A stretch of 64,000 nucleotides of DNA from Sisyra terminalis (GCA_958496175.1 OY292274.1:3472001-3536000), one strand, 5' to 3'. Counted from the first letter of the stretch, positions 55,801 to 58,769 are shown. The notes: generated by a model not told the origin, from the sequence alone. A program made the numbers and translations.

Positions 55801-58556
55801 TCTGAAGTTGAGCGTTCTAATATCCCAGTTTACCTAGTTATAACAACCATATATAATATGAATAAAATGTTATCCGTAGGATAGAGAAAACATGGATATT
55901 TTTACCTATGAAAAGTGAAAGCGTAGGGTTTACCTAACAGAGCAAATTTTATCACTATACAGTTTGTCTTAAGGATATAATGAAAATACCAGCCCTAAGT
56001 AGATCTACCTTAAATTTTCATCAATAACTATTTAATAAAAACATAAGTTGAAAATATGATTTGCTGTAGGTATATATCGTTGGAAAAGAAGTAATTAAAA
56101 TATAATTACCGCATTTTGTAATAATCGCATACAGTTTGGATTTGCACAAACACTAATTAATTCATTGATGTTCAATGAATTGCAAAGTTAAGTCATTGCA
56201 TGTAAAAATAGATTTTTAAATGTTAGCCTTCCGTAAAATTTCTCGAACACCAACGTTTCATTATCATTACCAGAACTATTTAATTATATGTATTAAGGGA
56301 TTATTTTATATTTCCGGTAAATTACTTTAATTCTCTTTTTAGAATATTTAGAGCTATTAGCAAATTCAATTTGGTATAAGAATAGTTGAAAAAAGTTTTC
56401 TGGGGAATATTTTTTTTTATTAATTAACTTCAGAATTTTCACATCCTTTACCATCATTTACTGCATATTTTAAAGTCTTTTCTTTCAATTTGATACTTAA
56501 TGGGAACAGTGGAACACTTTGTACAAGTATCTTACTTATTTATCTATACTAAGGAGAATTCATACATTAATTAAGGTACGTAAGATACTTTGGAAGGAAT
56601 ATTATGATGCCACAAATTTGTTACTTCTATTTTACTTAAAGATTTTTATAAATAAAATTTAGAACTGTAGTTAAGTCGCAGCGTACGGTTGAGGTAACAT
56701 TTTGAATATGAACTTTACCCATGAAATTTTAACAATAAAGTAAATTGTAATTAAGTTATTTAAATGTGCTAAAATATGAATAAGCGACGCATACTGTTTC
56801 AAATTTAAATTTTTCACAGATAATGTGTAAGTCAATTACATGTACATAGAAGAATGGTATTTTTTTAATGTTATTTATAGTGTCCGATCGAAACCGAATT
56901 TCAGCATTAGTCTCAGTTTCGGTCGAAACCGAAACTTCTATATAAGGTCATGTTTTCGTAGAAAAAAAAAGTTTATCAAAATGAGTCAGTCTTTACTTTA
57001 AAATCCTATAAGTATTTGTTATTCATTTGGTTCCTAATATTAAAGTTAATCATTAGCATAACATATTAATATCACTTCTTATTTCAAATAAATTATTTAT
57101 GCTGCAATAAGGGGTTGATTTGAAAAAAATGCACCTAATATTACTTTTTAATATTAATTACAAATAACATTAAATAAAAATAAGTTACAAAACAAAATTA
57201 CTTTTTCTCTAATATGTTTTGGTACACAAAACAGAACGTACTCTTTCTTACATCTTAAAAACAAAATAATTTCTTCTAAAATTTGGTCAGTTTTCATTCG
57301 AACTGAAAAAAAATATATTAAATATAATTTTAATGAACGAATAATTATCAGTATTCATAAGTGAAGAATCTAATATTATAAGTGAGAAACTGTAATTTCT
57401 TAATATTTTCATCTCACAAATTCAGTTTCGGTTTAACGACAGCCGAAACCATTATTGACCATCACTTTATAACTACTAAGATTTTTAGGAACTCTAGGGT
57501 TAATAAAAATCCGTAATCGAGAAATATCAAAAATTTGCTCGATCGAAGATTGAGCTCAACACCTATCAATTTTGGAGCGATCATCTTGACGATTCGACCA
57601 CCAGTAGGCTTTTATAAGATTTTTCTAGGAGTTAATTTTTAATATCTTAAATAACTATCTTAAGGATATATTCTATCTATCGGAGTGAAAAAAACAAACA
57701 TTAAAAATGTTTGTGCTACTCTTGTCACCAACTTTGAAATTTAATTACATTTTGACATTGAAATGCATATTTTTCTTCATAATTGATTGATAATAGACTG
57801 CGGTACCTATATCAGTAAAAAGTAATTGATTTCTCAGCTTTAATTAGAAATTTATTAAATTTTTACATTTAATCTTTCATGAAATTCATAATATTTATGG
57901 TATTTATTAAATTATTCATTTTTTTTGGGGACACCATTAGCATATTTAATTTATAAAAAAACCTTTCCGTTTTTCTATTGAAAAATTACATACAAATTTT
58001 AACTTGGAATATGTTTTACTGGTATACGTATAATCTGCATCATTGCTGGGAGCATATATTATTTTCTGAAAACATATAATGAGATTTTTATTATCTTAGC
58101 ACCCTAACAAATAAACTTCTTTATGTTAATCAAAATTATTTTTTGATTTTTCACTTAAAACTTATGATACTTTTAAACAAGTTAAGAAAATGCTTTTCTT
58201 TCATACATTTTTCTTTAAATTTCTACATTACCCTTTGAATTTAATTCTAAAACACTATTTAAATGTAATATATTAGACAGAAAACCATAATATTTTAATA
58301 TGATTTAAAAAATGTTTTCACAAAAATTTTATTTTTAATGATTTCAGCTTTACAAACTTTTGTCAGCTATGTTCAATGCACACCGCCTCCACCGCCGTTT
58401 TTCGATCTGTTTCCTAAACCATGCATTAATGCAATTGATTGCTTCCCTAATGTTTGCTGTCTAGAACGAGGAGGAAAACGTTTTTGCAGACCACCAAAAC
58501 GTTCAGTTCTTGCTATCATTGCAGCAATTGCTCAAGTACTTAATCGTTTATTGTAA
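5081..58556 (+). CDS. Secreted protein with three six-cysteine WAP-like modules (five exons)
   Basis: Coding exons are 5081-5165, 12375-12623, 44834-45001, 49086-49157 and 58348-58556. They total 783 nt and give 260 residues plus TAA. Every intron is phase 1 with GT-AG borders, so the frame joins cleanly. Residues 1 to about 16 look like a signal peptide. Three cysteine modules follow: C53, C72, C78, C87-C88, C97; C121, C142, C148, C154-C155, C173; and C202, C217, C223, C228-C229, C238. Each has the C-x5-C...CC...C core of the whey acidic protein (WAP) four-disulfide fold but only six of its eight cysteines. WAP proteins are commonly secreted protease inhibitors or antimicrobials, so an extracellular defence or inhibitor role is an inference. 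The C-terminus (242-260) is basic then hydrophobic. Introns are 7.2, 32.2, 4.1 and 9.2 kb, packed with transposons. I do not recognise a named orthologue. Confidence 0.8.
5719..5945 (+). repeat. Inverted repeat partner 1 (pairs with 12070-12300)
   Basis: About 230 bp around GGGTTGGTAGGAATGC is found again, in reverse complement and diverged, at about 12070-12300. Both partners lie in intron 1 and bracket Helitron copy B and the foldback cluster. The open frame on the minus strand here (5720-5920) is a consequence of the repeat, not a gene. Confidence 0.6.
6134..8544 (-). mobile_element. Non-autonomous Helitron, copy B
   Basis: It has the same termini as copy A: CTAGCTGATCCCCGCGAC at the left edge (the 3' end on the minus strand) and TATTAGTATAGA at the right (5' TC on the minus strand). 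The flanking bases are A at 6133 and T at 8545. The 2.41-kb interior is collinear with copy A, with scattered substitutions and small indels. It holds a trinucleotide-rich patch near 7917-7955 and no transposase or helicase frame. It lies in intron 1 of the WAP-like gene. Confidence 0.78.
8866..9549. mobile_element. Foldback element, partial (GCTTGGATCAGGA family)
   Basis: The left arm (8866-9010) and right arm (9430-9549) are inverted copies of a sequence beginning GCTTGGATCAGGAAC. Inside them a second inverted pair (about 9050-9100 and 9185-9230) carries GGCAACGTTGCATTTTCGAC. There is no coding capacity. The right end is interrupted by the LINE insertion at 9550 and resumes at 10642. Confidence 0.65.
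9550..10640 (+). mobile_element. 5'-truncated LINE with RNase H domain
   Basis: The element comprises an RNase H-containing 3' coding tail (9553-10074), a 3' UTR of about 550 bp and a poly(A) run at 10628-10640. It is inserted in the right arm of a foldback element. The sequence from 9408 to 9549 is repeated at 10642-10806, which suggests an unusually long target-site duplication. LINE clades that carry RNase H include I, R1 and LOA relatives; I cannot choose among them. Confidence 0.75.
9553..10074 (+). pseudogene. LINE ORF2 C-terminal fragment: RNase H and zinc-knuckle tail
   Basis: The frame opens in the RNase H active-site region VWIPGHQGIPGNEMAD, ending with its conserved Asp. It is followed by a basic helical stretch and a CPGCGE...DHLLIGC cysteine/histidine cluster typical of LINE ORF2 C-termini. 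It stops at TAA without internal lesions. The open frame starting at the Met inside this motif is not a separate gene. Reverse transcriptase and endonuclease are missing through 5' truncation, so it is a dead fragment. Confidence 0.8.
10642..11331. repeat. Foldback element pieces in intron 1
   Basis: 10642-10830 repeats the arm seen at 9408-9549 and runs on into the terminal sequence CCAAGCTTATAC. From 10893 another inverted copy (GGTATAAGCTTGGATCAGG) starts and leads into a further CAACGTTGCATTTTCGA inverted pair (about 11095-11300). These look like several nested or partly deleted copies of one long-TIR family. Small open frames across them are not genes. Confidence 0.6.
11332..11946. mobile_element. 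Complete-looking foldback element with long TIRs
   Basis: The left terminus GGTATAAGCTTGGATCAGG at 11332 is mirrored by CCTGATCCAAGCTTATACC ending at 11946. The arms run inward for about 170 bp and contain a second inverted motif (CAACGTTGCATTTTCGA). Length is 615 bp with no transposase frame. I could not define a target-site duplication. Related ends occur at 8866, 10893 and 24219. Confidence 0.65.
12070..12300 (-). repeat. Inverted repeat partner 2 (pairs with 5719-5945)
   Basis: The reverse complement of this segment matches 5719-5945 over about 230 bp, including GGGTTGGTAGGAATGC and the ATAACGTTATT block. It ends about 75 bp before exon 2 of the WAP-like gene. Confidence 0.6.
12375..12623 (+). 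CDS. WAP-like gene, coding exon 2 (module 1)
   Basis: The exon is preceded by a pyrimidine-rich stretch ending in GCAG and followed by GTGAGTATG. It encodes residues 29-111, holding the whole first cysteine module. Spacing is C53-x18-C72-x5-C78-x8-C87-C88-x8-C97, and the module begins Cys-Pro as WAP domains do. Phase 1 at both ends makes the exon symmetric, so module 1 is carried on a single shufflable exon. Confidence 0.85.
12624..14265. other. Start of intron 2, no functional gene recognised
   Basis: The segment after exon 2 holds short minus-strand open frames (13090-13296, 13606-13794). One patch looks protein-like and is described separately at 13498-13800. The rest is AT-rich, without identifiable structure. 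Confidence 0.45.
13498..13800 (-). pseudogene. Unrecognised protein-like remnant
   Basis: The minus strand carries a frame ending at a TAA near 13528-13530. Its last 35 or so codons are unusually non-AT-biased (Gly-rich GSGGGTNWGNF, then FPPGQHNPVI). A reverse-strand AATAAA lies about 170 bp downstream near 13358-13363. Upstream the frame is interrupted and another frame takes over. This pattern would fit a decayed processed copy of a host gene or a transposon remnant. I do not recognise the protein. Confidence 0.25.
14266..14500. repeat. Hairpin insertion with hammerhead-like core
   Basis: Arms of about 80 bp (14266-14346 and 14418-14500) are inverted copies containing TTTTTAGCAGGAA. The loop carries AAAGGTC-AAATAAA-GGACC-GAAAC-GTC, a small stem followed by GAAA, as in the second half of a hammerhead core. 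The CTGATGA half is degenerate here (CTAAAAA). The same architecture appears at 19.2, 46.0 and, in part, 48.3 kb. Confidence 0.5.
14501..15587. other. Intron 2 segment, nothing recognised
   Basis: AT-rich intronic sequence without a long open frame, RNA gene or repeat whose boundaries I can define. Confidence 0.5.
15588..16024 (+). mobile_element. Short non-autonomous Helitron
   Basis: It begins TCTACATATATAAAAT after an A and ends GAACAACGTTTGCCGGGTTCAGCTAT, close to the GCCGGGTCAGCTAG 3' end of known short insect Helitrons; the last bases have drifted. At 437 bp it has no coding capacity. A related, interrupted copy lies around the mariner at 38.05-39.2 kb. Confidence 0.6.
16025..17189. 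other. Intron 2 segment, nothing recognised
   Basis: AT-rich intronic sequence. A cluster of CATCATGCATCAT-type direct repeats occurs near 17080-17115. No gene-like signal is seen. Confidence 0.45.
17190..17995 (+). repeat. Dispersed intronic repeat (shared with 42.7 kb and 57.7 kb)
   Basis: The part at about 17711-17800 (GGGGTGATAGCAC..., AAATGGTCGAGCAACCATTT) recurs at 42715-42800. The part at 17815-17990 (TCACCAACTTTGAAATTCAATTAC onward, shortened here by intent to its start TCACCAACTTTGAAATT) recurs at about 57725-57900. The family is unknown and no reading frame is conserved, so it is probably a fragmentary DNA transposon. Confidence 0.5.
17996..19057. other. Intron 2 segment, nothing recognised
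   Basis: AT-rich intronic DNA with no long open frame and no boundary signals that I can identify. Confidence 0.45.
19186..19581. mobile_element. Nested hairpin insertion with 9-bp duplication and hammerhead-like units
   Basis: AGTTTTATA occurs at 19177-19185 and again at 19582-19590, bracketing this insertion inside the left arm of the 19.06-22.75 kb element. It contains three copies of a unit with CTGATGATGACAGTC, a small stem and GAAGCGCGTCG. One copy is inverted (19202-19281) and two are direct (19322-19380, 19439-19520), separated by (AAT)n tracts. Inverted plus tandem partial copies resemble Penelope-like insertions or retrozyme-like repeats, but no reverse transcriptase is present. 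Confidence 0.5.
20124..21570 (+). pseudogene. 5'-truncated jockey-type LINE copy, decayed RT
   Basis: This copy is closely related to the one at 51389-55634: the RT fragments align (SYRPISLLSTLSKLFERIIK, GLFLDAT, MYADDITIISLDKDLQ, NRRSRLSMECSLMIY). It also shares the 3' tail (CTGAACTGGTGCAAA...AGTCCAC) and an A-run at 21563-21570. It starts inside the RT domain and has several stops and frameshifts, for example a TAA straight after GLFLDAT and another after NHLSS. It keeps 7 nt that are deleted from the 51-kb copy near 52768. It cannot encode an active enzyme. Confidence 0.88.
21608..22498. mobile_element. Non-autonomous hAT element with 8-bp target duplication
   Basis: Terminal inverted repeats TAGAGATGCCACGAATA and TATTCGTGGCATCTCTA (the right end has small differences) are flanked by GTAAAAAT at 21600-21607 and 22499-22506. 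An 8-bp duplication is the hAT hallmark. The subterminal regions hold many CGAATATTCGG-type palindromes. There is no transposase frame in 891 bp. Confidence 0.85.
22751..23835. other. Intron 2 segment, nothing recognised
   Basis: AT-rich intronic DNA. A short patch near 23630-23680 resembles a tRNA B-box (AGGGTTCAGTCCCG) but has no A-box or cloverleaf, so it is not called as a tRNA or SINE. Confidence 0.45.
23836..24220. repeat. Foldback remnant of the intron 1 family
   Basis: It contains the inverted pair GGCAACGTTGCATTTTCGAC (23866-23885) and its counterpart near 24000-24025. A right arm follows, ending CTGATCCAAGCTTATACC at 24219. It matches the elements at 8866-11946 but is diverged and lacks the outer left arm. 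Confidence 0.6.
24221..25020. other. Intron 2 segment, nothing recognised
   Basis: Unannotated AT-rich DNA before a large palindrome. No gene-like signal is visible. Confidence 0.45.
25020..26258. mobile_element. 1.2-kb foldback element (CCCTATACCGATTAGCC family, copy 1)
   Basis: Almost the whole segment is one long inverted repeat centred near 25640. The left end CCCTATACCGATTAGCC (25022) mirrors GGCTAATCGGTATGGGG (26257). GTGCTCTT (25012-25019) and GTGTTCTT (26259-26266) flank it as a probable 8-bp duplication with one difference. It has no coding frame. Copy 2 is at 26760-27569 and a solo end is at 44.57 kb. Confidence 0.75.
26646..28216. mobile_element. Non-autonomous hAT element inserted in a LINE
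   Basis: The ends CAGTGGCGTGC and GCACGCCACTG are perfect inverted termini with a CAGTGGCG start typical of hAT elements. ATTGCCAG is duplicated at 26638-26645 and 28217-28224. The subterminal TAGGGTAGGCAG repeats near both ends in direct orientation. There is no transposase frame. An 810-bp foldback element (26760-27569) is nested inside, so the original hAT element was about 750 bp. Confidence 0.88.
26760..27569. mobile_element. Foldback element copy 2, nested in the hAT element
   Basis: Inverted ends CCTATATCGATTAGCCAAC and GTTGGCTAATCAGTATAGG are flanked by a perfect 10-bp duplication TAAATAATGA (26750-26759 and 27570-27579). The arms match copy 1 at 25020-26258 (AAAGTGTGAATTTTC, ATTGATATAGTAAAATGTT) but the centre is shorter. 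The open frame at 27428-27610 is part of the arm, not a gene. Confidence 0.85.
28965..29825. mobile_element. DNA transposon remnant with GGGAGAC termini
   Basis: The left end AGGGAGACCGGGTACAACAG and the right end, reverse-complemented as GGGGAGACTGAGTACAAAAG, form imperfect TIRs. TA lies outside both ends (28963-28964, 29826-29827), suggesting a TA target as used by Tc1/mariner/pogo relatives. Inside, 29297-29326 begins MPRQRTRTTA, which looks like the N-terminus of a DNA-binding transposase, then hits a stop. The family call is tentative. Confidence 0.5.
29828..30842. other. Intron 2 segment, nothing recognised
   Basis: AT-rich intronic DNA between a DNA transposon and Helitron copy C. I see no coding or repeat signal that I can delimit. 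Confidence 0.45.
30843..33609 (-). mobile_element. Non-autonomous Helitron, copy C
   Basis: It is the same element as copies A and B. The left edge is CTAACTGATGCCCGCGAC (terminal CTAG changed to CTAA) and the right edge TTTGTATAGA. A at 30842 and T at 33610 flank it. At 2.77 kb it is the longest copy, partly because of a (TA)n expansion at 31806-31865. No functional open frame is present. Confidence 0.75.
31806..31865. repeat. (TA)n microsatellite
   Basis: About 30 uninterrupted TA units inside Helitron copy C, flanked by TCAGAGATATA/ATATCAGATATA palindromic sequence. The other two Helitron copies lack the expansion at the matching place. Confidence 0.95.
33680..34030 (-). pseudogene. Jockey-clade LINE fragment, RT C-terminal region
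   Basis: Read on the minus strand in shifting frames, it shows IKLWACAICRKAA and YIRNKTLHQDLKIRIIQNM. This matches the layout of the jockey RT thumb region, where W-A/G-C-A is followed by NxTLHxDLKI, and resembles the fragment at 26.4 kb. It is heavily decayed with several frameshifts and no clear ends. Confidence 0.55.
34031..35269. other. Intron 2 segment, nothing recognised
   Basis: AT-rich intronic DNA with no gene or delimited repeat. Confidence 0.45.
35747..37676 (+). pseudogene. Transposase-like pseudogene split by a TTAA element
   Basis: Scattered blocks in all three frames read as one arthropod repetitive protein: TRKNFITPILVVILDRRQFS (about 35825), GEQAVWNAIIDWNLENKVQI then LCCDATASHIGYING (36145-36255), KELLTFTCCYHIYELVFKGV (36278-36342), and, after a 764-bp insertion, NDKWISKSALQKFYQHLWYL (37459 on). 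The CDxTxSNTG and CRHHIxE-like blocks are known to me from multi-copy arthropod genes that behave like transposases; I cannot name the superfamily. Stops and frameshifts are frequent. An N-terminal remnant may extend back to about 35270. Confidence 0.55.
36633..37396. mobile_element. Non-autonomous element with TTAA target duplication
   Basis: TTAA at 36629-36632 and 37397-37400 flank inverted ends GGGAGTATTCTAGTCTAGA and TCTAGAGTAGAATACCCCC. TTAA duplications are made by piggyBac and Kolobok families. It has no transposase. It interrupts the transposase-like pseudogene, so it is younger than that copy. Confidence 0.8.
38073..39032 (-). mobile_element. Mariner element with deleted 3' coding end
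   Basis: TIRs TTAGGTTGGCGGGAAAGTTC (38073) and, reversed, TTACATTGGCGGGAAAGTTC (39032) are flanked by TA (38071-38072, 39033-39034). At 960 bp it is about 300 bp shorter than typical full-length mariners. The coding frame on the minus strand runs straight into the 3' TIR after the second catalytic Asp, so the missing part is the C-terminal third of the transposase. Confidence 0.9.
38092..38850 (-). pseudogene. Mariner transposase pseudogene, third catalytic Asp lost
   Basis: From the ATG at 38850 the frame reads MAVDKVH, then an in-frame TAA at codon 8, then the N-terminal paired HTH region (ILYEFQRGSNASIA, FAKFRSGDF, RSGRPS). The first catalytic Asp is codon 153 in TGDEK and is followed at codon 156 by TGA where Trp is expected. 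The second Asp, in HQDNAKP, is 92 codons further on, the usual mariner spacing. The frame is otherwise continuous and then meets the TIR. The D34D third Asp and C-terminus are gone. An overlapping frame on the same strand (38598-38990) is a shadow. Confidence 0.9.
39201..40433. other. Intron 2 segment, nothing recognised
   Basis: AT-rich intronic DNA. The minus-strand frame at 40368-40568 belongs to the arm of the next foldback element. Confidence 0.45.
40434..41370. mobile_element. Foldback element with long TIRs (GGTCCTTAATAGGGGTG family)
   Basis: The left arm (GTGGTCCTTAATAGGGGTG, GCTCCCAGGAGCTCAAATGC) is mirrored at the right (GAGCCCCTGGGAGCAAAG, CCCCTATTAAGGATCACTC). The arms are about 120 bp. 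Each side also holds a direct copy of TTTTTTGTAGAGCGTTAAAT (40692, 41104), a motif shared with the element at 19.06-22.75 kb. There is no coding frame. Confidence 0.65.
41371..42711. other. Intron 2 segment, nothing recognised
   Basis: Intronic DNA. The short frames at 41557-41754 and 42295-42477 (both minus) have no recognisable features. The patch at 42290-42450 is less AT-rich but unexplained. Confidence 0.4.
42712..42800 (+). repeat. Dispersed repeat copy (shared with 17.7 kb)
   Basis: GGGGTGATAGCAC, AAATGGTCGAGCAACCATTT and CACTTTATTTGGACTGA match 17711-17800 almost base for base. The open frame starting at 42748 begins inside this repeat and is not a gene. Confidence 0.6.
42890..43370 (-). 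pseudogene. Jockey-clade LINE endonuclease fragment
   Basis: On the minus strand, FAGGDYNAKHPRWGSRLLN (about 43350-43295) is the GD-N-KH-WG block of the APE-type endonuclease. After a frameshift come YWPTDVNRTPDVVDFF and VNFTTECLPELSSDHSPVLL (43230-43100), which includes the catalytic SDH motif. The coding-looking plus-strand frame at 43098-43283 is its antisense shadow. Several frame changes make it non-functional. Confidence 0.75.
43371..44567. other. Intron 2 segment, nothing recognised
   Basis: AT-rich intronic DNA with no gene or delimited repeat, up to a small foldback end at 44568. Confidence 0.45.
44568..44622 (+). repeat. Solo end of the CCCTATACCGATTAGCC foldback family
   Basis: About 50 bp (CCCTATACCGATTAGCC, then AACAAAATTTTAAAGTGTG) match the left terminus of the elements at 25020 and 26760. 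The rest of the element is absent. It lies 210 bp before exon 3 of the WAP-like gene. Confidence 0.7.
44834..45001 (+). CDS. WAP-like gene, coding exon 3 (module 2, first five cysteines)
   Basis: The acceptor is TGTTTCAG and the donor GTAAAT at 45002; both ends are phase 1. The exon gives C121-x20-C142-x5-C148-x5-C154-C155; the sixth cysteine of the module (C173) is on exon 4. The frame stays open past the donor to 45210 and encodes a hydrophobic segment there, which is noted separately as a possible alternative end. Confidence 0.82.
45002..45210 (+). other. Open read-through of exon 3 with a possible membrane segment
   Basis: If the exon 3 donor is not used, the frame continues for 69 more codons to TAA. 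It contains a lysine-rich stretch, about 22 hydrophobic residues (core LILLGITLGIISLFCFILVF, roughly codons 36-58 of the extension) and a short basic tail. That would convert the secreted protein into a type I membrane form carrying modules 1 and part of 2. AT-rich sequence readily yields Ile/Leu/Phe/Lys runs by chance, so this is only a possibility. Confidence 0.25.
45211..45983. other. Intron 3 segment, nothing recognised
   Basis: AT-rich DNA following the read-through frame. No clear poly(A) cluster or gene is seen except an AATAAA-type run near 45500. Confidence 0.4.
46345..46935 (+). mobile_element. 5'-truncated jockey-type LINE with 12-bp target duplication
   Basis: ATATTAAATTAT is present at 46333-46344 and 46936-46947. 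Between them lie the last about 115 codons of a LINE ORF2 and a 3' UTR ending in an A-rich tail. The insertion splits the right arm of the hairpin element, giving a clear relative age. Confidence 0.88.
46357..46713 (+). pseudogene. LINE ORF2 C-terminal fragment
   Basis: The frame reads KQVLRPTWAYGAQLWGTAK and RIIERCQARILRSFLGV, the end of the RT/thumb region of jockey-clade LINEs, then LRDLNIETVINYIKKLKNKY, and stops at TAA. There is no RNase H. No internal stop is present, so the copy is recent, but it lacks the polymerase active site and endonuclease. It differs in sequence from the jockey copies at 20.1 and 51.4 kb, so it is another family. Confidence 0.82.
47007..47843. other. Intron 3 segment with a small tandem repeat
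   Basis: Mostly featureless AT-rich DNA. At about 47549-47600 a 12-bp unit (CAAACTGTACTC) is repeated four times, once with a small insertion. Confidence 0.6.
47844..48955. mobile_element. Long-TIR element with GGTTTACTCGGGTAAAC palindromes
   Basis: The left arm (47844-48016) and right arm (48772-48955) are inverted copies starting near TATATATGTTAC and containing GACGAGTAAACCTAGGTTT, CTCGGGTAAACT and GCGCTTTACCCGGGTAAACC. The arms are about 170 bp, with many short internal palindromes. There is no transposase. The interior holds a fragment of the hammerhead-like hairpin family (48300-48505). Short frames inside are not genes. Confidence 0.72.
48300..48505 (+). repeat. Partial copy of the 46-kb hairpin family
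   Basis: GCAGTTACGGAGTGATCC through AATACGTATCTGGGCAATAC and on to ATATTGTATACACAGTAT matches 46186-46344 plus 46948-46994 without the inverted left arm or the LINE. The core differs by CTGAGGA for CTGATGA. It sits inside the long-TIR element. Confidence 0.7.
49086..49157 (+). CDS. WAP-like gene, coding exon 4 (sixth cysteine of module 2 and linker)
   Basis: A 72-nt exon between an ATTAAACAG acceptor and a GTAAGT donor, phase 1 at both ends. It supplies C173, which completes module 2, and a proline- and aromatic-rich linker (residues 174-191). Without it module 2 would have only five cysteines, which argues that the exon is real despite its size. Confidence 0.78.
49158..50655. other. Start of intron 4, nothing recognised
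   Basis: AT-rich intronic DNA. The minus-strand frame at 49874-50059 is without features. Confidence 0.45.
50660..50740 (-). repeat. CTGATGA...GAAA hairpin motif on the minus strand
   Basis: The reverse complement reads AAGCCTGATGAAGCTACG, then ATACGTAAC, then GAAACGTAGCT. It shares the CTGATGA...GAAAC order with the hairpin insertions at 14.3, 19.2 and 46.2 kb, but here the stem pairs AGCTACG with CGTAGCT across the GAAA, unlike a true hammerhead. Confidence 0.4.
51378..51388. repeat. Target-site duplication, left copy, of the jockey-type LINE
   Basis: AACTCAATTTT; the identical 11-mer is at 55635-55645. It overlaps the start of the T-run that is the element's poly(A) tail on the minus strand. 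Confidence 0.85.
51564..54247 (-). pseudogene. LINE ORF2: APE endonuclease and reverse transcriptase, three lesions
   Basis: Starts MPPTPMLILLNWNADG. The endonuclease shows the N, E and SDH residues (NWNADG, ISETHL, LLGDLNCKHTSWG, SDHNPV). The RT shows SPGPDQI, YRPISLLSTLSK, FGFRPHHST, FLDATQAFDRVWH and the active site MYADD. Three defects separate these blocks: an in-frame TAA at 53270-53272, a second at 53105-53107, and a 7-nt deletion near 52768, seen by comparison with the 20.1-kb copy. Without them the frame would span about 896 codons, normal for jockey ORF2. The overlapping frame at 52258-52500 is a shadow. There is no RNase H. Confidence 0.9.
54268..55425 (-). CDS. LINE ORF1: RNA-binding Gag-like protein with three zinc knuckles
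   Basis: Intact frame of 385 residues. The N-terminus (1-70) is charged and low-complexity. Residues about 135-212 form an RRM-like/pre-zinc-knuckle region (VIIRNVPYSLKEEEVMEIL, then LCAVLMPK). Three CCHC-type knuckles follow from residue 220 to about 276: CTNCQRFGHTKNYC, CVKCDKHHKFTEC and CVNCGGTHPANYRGC, the last with wider spacing. The Ser/Pro/Asn-rich tail ends at a TAG/TAA-type stop at 54268. Such proteins bind the element RNA and form the ribonucleoprotein used in retrotransposition. No lesion is visible, unlike ORF2. Confidence 0.9.
   Translation of the reverse strand: MENDTDLNSDSEILAKHWTQAKSRKRVVAVRTTNNKFAKLTTQNRYQVLSSSEDEENEMPEQNPIKIPPIFVHDANNYQKLVDDITKLQIIDFTVSQKNKNVFKINLTKIDDFRNLTKFYDSNKINYHTFKNPTNNNLSVIIRNVPYSLKEEEVMEILKNNNYPVINVTRLHNRDKKPTPLCAVLMPKTEEGLKIFELKHLDRAVVYVEARRKNPNTPQCTNCQRFGHTKNYCRLNARCVKCDKHHKFTECDKKPEEPPKCVNCGGTHPANYRGCPYYKNSFRSARSNINTQSPKIQTHRNSVPNINPASYASMLKNNSPSQHHTINAPNSTIPEQTQPNSTHIPFETSTIIPMVVKFILNLIRPHLPEITTMFMSFLSTHSPNN
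55635..55645. repeat. Target-site duplication, right copy, of the jockey-type LINE
   Basis: AACTCAATTTT, identical to 51378-51388. It immediately follows the inferred 5' end of the element. Confidence 0.85.
55646..56878. other. Intron 4 segment, nothing recognised
   Basis: AT-rich intronic DNA without open frames or delimited repeats. Confidence 0.5.
56879..57470. repeat. Possible hAT-like MITE remnant with CGAAACCGAA ends
   Basis: AGTGTCCGATCGAAACCGAA on the left and, reversed, AGTGATGGTCAATAATGGTTTCGG on the right (20-mer AGTGATGGTCAATAATGGTT) form weak inverted ends. Both sides carry repeated CAGTTTCGG/CCGAAAC motifs. The flanking 8 bp do not match well, so boundaries and superfamily are uncertain. 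Confidence 0.35.
57720..57905 (+). repeat. Dispersed repeat copy (shared with 17.8 kb)
   Basis: TCACCAACTTTGAAATT, GACTGCGGTACCTATATCAG and GTAATTGATTTCTCAGCTTT match 17815-17990 closely over about 180 bp. No coding potential. Confidence 0.65.
58348..58556 (+). CDS. WAP-like gene, terminal coding exon 5 (module 3)
   Basis: Acceptor GATTTCAG; the frame runs from residue 192 to TAA. Module 3 is C202-x14-C217-x5-C223-x4-C228-C229-x8-C238, preceded by a poly-proline run. The last 19 residues are KRSVLAIIAAIAQVLNRLL, basic then hydrophobic, suggesting a membrane-active or amphipathic helix. Poly(A) signals AATAAA lie at 58649 and 58764. Confidence 0.85.
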
Positions 58557-58648
58557 TTTAATATTTATACATTAATTTTTTTTAGACATTTGGAAATTCG
58601 GTTCGAAATCAATTTGTATTGAGTCAAAGACCATCCACAGTTTCATTC

Positions 58649-58769
58649 AATAAATACTATTAAGCCATTTTTACATTCTACACGTTGGACGTGACTGATA
58701 CTGCATTTCTTCTTTAAATGTACAATGTTAATTGAACTTAAATTTGTAGAAACTTATTTATTAAATAAA
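58649..58769 (+). terminator. Candidate poly(A) signals of the WAP-like gene
   Basis: AATAAA occurs at 58649-58654 and 58764-58769, 93 and 208 bp after the stop codon. The reverse-strand AATAAA of the converging RpS29 gene falls near 58757-58762, so the two 3' ends may abut or overlap slightly. Confidence 0.45.
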
